Origin: Candidatus Woesearchaeota archaeon
Lineage (GTDB): Archaea; Nanobdellota; Nanobdellia; Woesearchaeales; DSVV01
Length of the DNA: 6,458 nt
Direction of reading: 5' to 3'
Assembly: GCA_023267795.1 (NCBI GenBank)
Contig: JAHFMP010000057.1
Span: 1 to 6,458, forward strand
Made by a program: the position numbers and the translations under genes. The notes beneath the pieces were generated by a model, which saw only the letters and a program-made list of their open reading frames with translations, made no database searches and was not told where the DNA came from. Numbering within the stretch: the stretch's first letter is position 1; each line of letters begins with the position of its first letter. Shown here in pieces: positions 4,849 through 6,458 of the stretch.

Positions 4849-5271
4849 ATGTTTGAGACAATTCAAAACAAAGTACAAAGTTATCAGTGGCTTGCACCAA
4901 TATTTTTGCGAGTAGGCATTGGCATAGTATTTTTTCTTTTTGGGATTGACAAATTTGTTCATGTCCAGAATTGGATTGCATATATTCCAGTGTGGCTTCC
5001 ACAGCATGTACCCATGGATATTGTGACTTTCATGTATGTTCAGGGAGTCATTGAAGCAGTTCTTGGAGCATTTCTCATCATAGGGTTTTGGTCAAGAACA
5101 AGTGCATTTTTCTGTGCAGCGATATTGTTTGGCATTATAATTACTATTGGGTACAATGAAATCTCGATTCGCGATTTTGGTTTATTATTGGGAGCACTTG
5201 CATTATCACTCAGAGAACAAACAAAGTGGAGTGTTGATAGCTGGATGAAAATTTGCCTTTTTCGCACATGA
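4849..5271 (+). CDS. DoxX-family membrane protein
   Basis: The product is 140 residues, with start ATG 4849 seven bases after GAGGT. There are four predicted membrane helices (about 15-34, 57-79, 84-102, 108-122), as usual for DoxX/DoxD-type proteins. Conserved-looking positions are R21-V-G in helix 1, FGIDKF (31-36) at its end, Q65-G-x-x-E69 in helix 2, and RDFGLL (108-113) before helix 4. Members are subunits of thiosulfate:quinone oxidoreductase or partners in membrane thiol/redox complexes; many are of unknown function. Its place after a thioredoxin-like protein and CcdA suggests it links this thiol system to the quinone pool or another membrane acceptor, which is inference. The end lies 9 bases from the convergent methyltransferase gene. 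Confidence 0.8.
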   Translation: MFETIQNKVQSYQWLAPIFLRVGIGIVFFLFGIDKFVHVQNWIAYIPVWLPQHVPMDIVTFMYVQGVIEAVLGAFLIIGFWSRTSAFFCAAILFGIIITIGYNEISIRDFGLLLGALALSLREQTKWSVDSWMKICLFRT

Positions 5272-5280
5272 CGCATTTCA

Positions 5281-5997
5281 TTATTTCTTCCTCGCCTCAA
5301 ACAACATCACGCCCATTGTTGGTGTTGCTTTCCATGTTTTGAAAGACACAATAGAAAATTTATTCTTTTTCAGCATGTTGTCCACTTCAGAATTAGAATA
5401 AGCACGATGATGTGCTTTGTGGAAAAGCCGCAGCCACCAGTCGAGCAATCGTGTGGTAGGATAATCTGTGCACAAATCAAGAAGAAGTAATCTCCCATTT
5501 TTTTTTAGGACACGATGGAATTCGCATAATGCTTTTTCAGGATGTGGCAAAGAATGGAAAACATTGGAACATATAACAATATCAACACTATTGTTTTTTG
5601 CGCTGAAGTTTTCGCAGTGTGCTAACTCCAACTGCAATGTTTTGTTGAATTTGCTCTTGGAAGTCAGTTTTGCTTCTGCAAGATCCAACATTGCTGGAGT
5701 GATGTCAAACCCAATAATTTTTCCTTTGTGTTTTAATTGTTGTTGGATTGCTGCAAGAAGATTTCCAGTGCCGCAGCCAGCATCAACAATAATTTCTTTT
5801 CCTTTCAGTTTGAGCTGTTCCAGTATTGCATTTTCTGTAGAAAGTAAATATTGTTTCCATCGATCATCATAAATTTGTGCAATGGTTGTGTATTCTTCAA
5901 TAACTCCTTTATAAATTTTTTTTGTCAATGGATCTTTCAGGTAAGAAATATATTTTGAATCTACCTTTTTTGCTTTTCTGCTTCTTTTTTTTGCCAT
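5281..5997 (-). CDS. Class I SAM-dependent methyltransferase (UbiE/Methyltransf_11-like)
   Basis: The product is 238 residues. The N-terminus is very basic (MAKKRSRKAKK). The Rossmann methyltransferase domain spans about 60-178: motif I VDAGCGTGN (71-79) binds SAM, the acidic residue of motif II is D98 in GFDITPAML, AHCENF (126-131) lines the adenine pocket, and VDIVICSNVFHSLPHPEKAL (138-157) with RVLKKNGRLLLLD (162-174) is motif IV and beyond. The C-terminal 60 residues (WWLRLFHKAHHRAYS) would form the substrate cap. It transfers methyl from S-adenosylmethionine to an unknown small molecule or lipid; the sequence does not say which. It is convergent with doxX and behind its own TATA box, so it is probably not part of the redox block. 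Confidence 0.85.
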   Translation of the reverse strand: MAKKRSRKAKKVDSKYISYLKDPLTKKIYKGVIEEYTTIAQIYDDRWKQYLLSTENAILEQLKLKGKEIIVDAGCGTGNLLAAIQQQLKHKGKIIGFDITPAMLDLAEAKLTSKSKFNKTLQLELAHCENFSAKNNSVDIVICSNVFHSLPHPEKALCEFHRVLKKNGRLLLLDLCTDYPTTRLLDWWLRLFHKAHHRAYSNSEVDNMLKKNKFSIVSFKTWKATPTMGVMLFEARKK

Positions 5998-6018
5998 GCT
6001 CTTGCTTTTGTAAAATCT

Positions 6019-6026
6019 AATTTAAG
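6019..6026 (-). promoter_or_regulatory. TATA box of the methyltransferase gene
   Basis: On the minus strand this reads CTTAAATT. Its centre is about 25 bases before the ATG at 5997, and no clear ribosome-binding site intervenes, so the message is probably leaderless or nearly so. Confidence 0.45.
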
Positions 6027-6041
6027 TACCTTTCGGTTTCC

Positions 6042-6053
6042 AAAAGAAAAAAA
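6042..6053 (-). terminator. T-rich tract after the RaiA-like gene
   Basis: On the minus strand this reads TTTTTTTCTTTT, starting 3 bases after the stop codon at 6056-6058. Archaeal RNA polymerase terminates at such T-runs without a hairpin, and the next gene has its own TATA box. Function is inferred from composition. Confidence 0.45.
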
Positions 6054-6055
6054 TA

Positions 6056-6364
6056 TCAATCCCGTGGTCGCATTTCTTTTTCCACTTTTTTAAGAACACT
6101 ATCAAGGCCAACCATGAGATTGCGTTCCACAACATATGCTGTATACACTTTGTCTGTTTTGAGATGAGCATGAATTTCATATTTTTCAGATTTTTCTCGC
6201 TCATGAACATTCTTAAGTGTCAAATTAAGGCCCCTAAAGTTGTTGTTATGTTGGTTCATTTCTTTAACAAAATTGCCAACTATTTTTTTGACAATAACCA
6301 ATGCTGCAGGATCAAGATCTCTGAATCCAGTTAATTGGATATTTCCTCCAAGCTCTAATGTCAT
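6056..6364 (-). CDS. Small protein resembling HPF/RaiA ribosome-associated (hibernation) factors
   Basis: The product is 102 residues. ATG 6364 has GAGGTGA (6370-6376) five bases ahead; an in-frame TTG at 6388 is a weaker choice. The predicted order is a strand (GGNIQLTGF), a long helix (DPAALVIVKKIVGNFVKEM), then strands (LNLTLKNVH, KYEIHAHLKT, KVYTAYVVE) and a final helix (NLMVGLDSVLKKVEKEM). This beta-alpha-beta-beta-beta-alpha layout and the length match the RaiA/HPF fold, whose members bind the small ribosomal subunit and idle ribosomes in starvation. The helix end with VGLDSVLKKVEKEM parallels the AINELINKLERQ type of ending in RaiA. I base this on layout rather than strict motif identity. 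It is followed by a T-rich terminator and then the methyltransferase. Confidence 0.6.
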   Translation of the reverse strand: MTLELGGNIQLTGFRDLDPAALVIVKKIVGNFVKEMNQHNNNFRGLNLTLKNVHEREKSEKYEIHAHLKTDKVYTAYVVERNLMVGLDSVLKKVEKEMRPRD

Positions 6365-6380
6365 AATAGTCACCTCTTTT

Positions 6381-6443
6381 TTATTCAACAGTTATCTGCA
6401 CTTTATTCATCACATCAATTTTTCCTTTCCAAAAGTTGAACAT
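6381..6443 (-). CDS. 20-codon ORF, doubtful; possible gene remnant
   Basis: The ORF reads MFNFWKGKID then VMNKVQITVE and stops at TAA, 16 bases before the RaiA-like start. An in-frame TAA lies four codons upstream of its ATG, so it begins within the window. No ribosome-binding site is visible. The amphipathic FNFWKGKID and KVQITVE stretches look protein-like, suggesting a remnant or a tiny leader peptide, but the length alone allows chance. Confidence 0.2.
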   Translation of the reverse strand: MFNFWKGKIDVMNKVQITVE

Positions 6444-6458
6444 GAGAAGATATTATTC

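Noticed and set aside
5468..5872. Plus-strand ORF of 134 codons opposite the methyltransferase
   Set aside because: The minus-strand frame has complete SAM-binding motifs; the plus-strand peptide is a low-complexity Ser/Phe shadow without a ribosome-binding site.
1..6458. CRISPR array, tRNA, rRNA, insertion sequence or attachment site
   Set aside because: I saw no regularly spaced repeats, no tRNA cloverleaf or rRNA segments, no transposase and no flanking inverted repeats on either strand.

Overview
This AT-rich window looks archaeal. The promoters contain TTTAAATA-like TATA boxes, and several start codons sit 3-8 bases behind GGTGA/GGAG ribosome-binding sites that match the archaeal 16S tail (about GGAGGTGATC). 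The protein types (short RHH/PIN pair, lipobox cupredoxin, LPGMVGGC-tailed membrane proteins, small RaiA-like protein) suggest an uncultured DPANN-type archaeon, perhaps Woesearchaeota/Pacearchaeota-like. That lineage is inferred from style; no marker gene is present to prove it.

Left flank (1-683, minus strand): a VapBC-type toxin-antitoxin pair, with the PIN toxin running to the window edge and a ribbon-helix-helix antitoxin. A strong overlapping inverted repeat lies between the TATA box and the antitoxin start and is a likely autoregulatory operator. The divergent region 684-776 holds the cupredoxin promoter.

Central block (777-5271, plus strand): a cupredoxin lipoprotein; a 24-codon lipoprotein-signal-only mini ORF (possibly a remnant); a membrane-anchored Cys-rich protein; a 73-residue single-pass protein; a membrane-anchored protein with three thioredoxin-like domains; a CcdA-like thiol-disulfide transporter broken by one in-frame TAA exactly between its two halves; and a DoxX-family membrane protein. 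The spacing and the overlap of the thioredoxin and ccdA genes suggest that at least 1450-5271 is transcribed together. Nearly every product is membrane-bound or exported and carries Cys or copper ligands. The block reads as an extracytoplasmic thiol-redox/copper module: CcdA would bring reducing equivalents across the membrane, the triple thioredoxin protein would pass them on, and the Cys-tailed proteins and cupredoxin would be clients or partners. This joint role is inference.

The two most unusual items are (i) an identical C-terminal LPGMVGGC, ending in Cys at the last residue, on two otherwise unrelated neighbouring membrane proteins, and (ii) a leader in which a perfect GGAGGTG site is separated from its start codon by a 42-base hairpin that, when folded, would bring the two to normal spacing.

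Right flank (5281-6443, minus strand): a class I SAM methyltransferase convergent with doxX (9-base gap), preceded by a small protein resembling the HPF/RaiA ribosome-hibernation family and a doubtful 20-codon ORF near the window edge.
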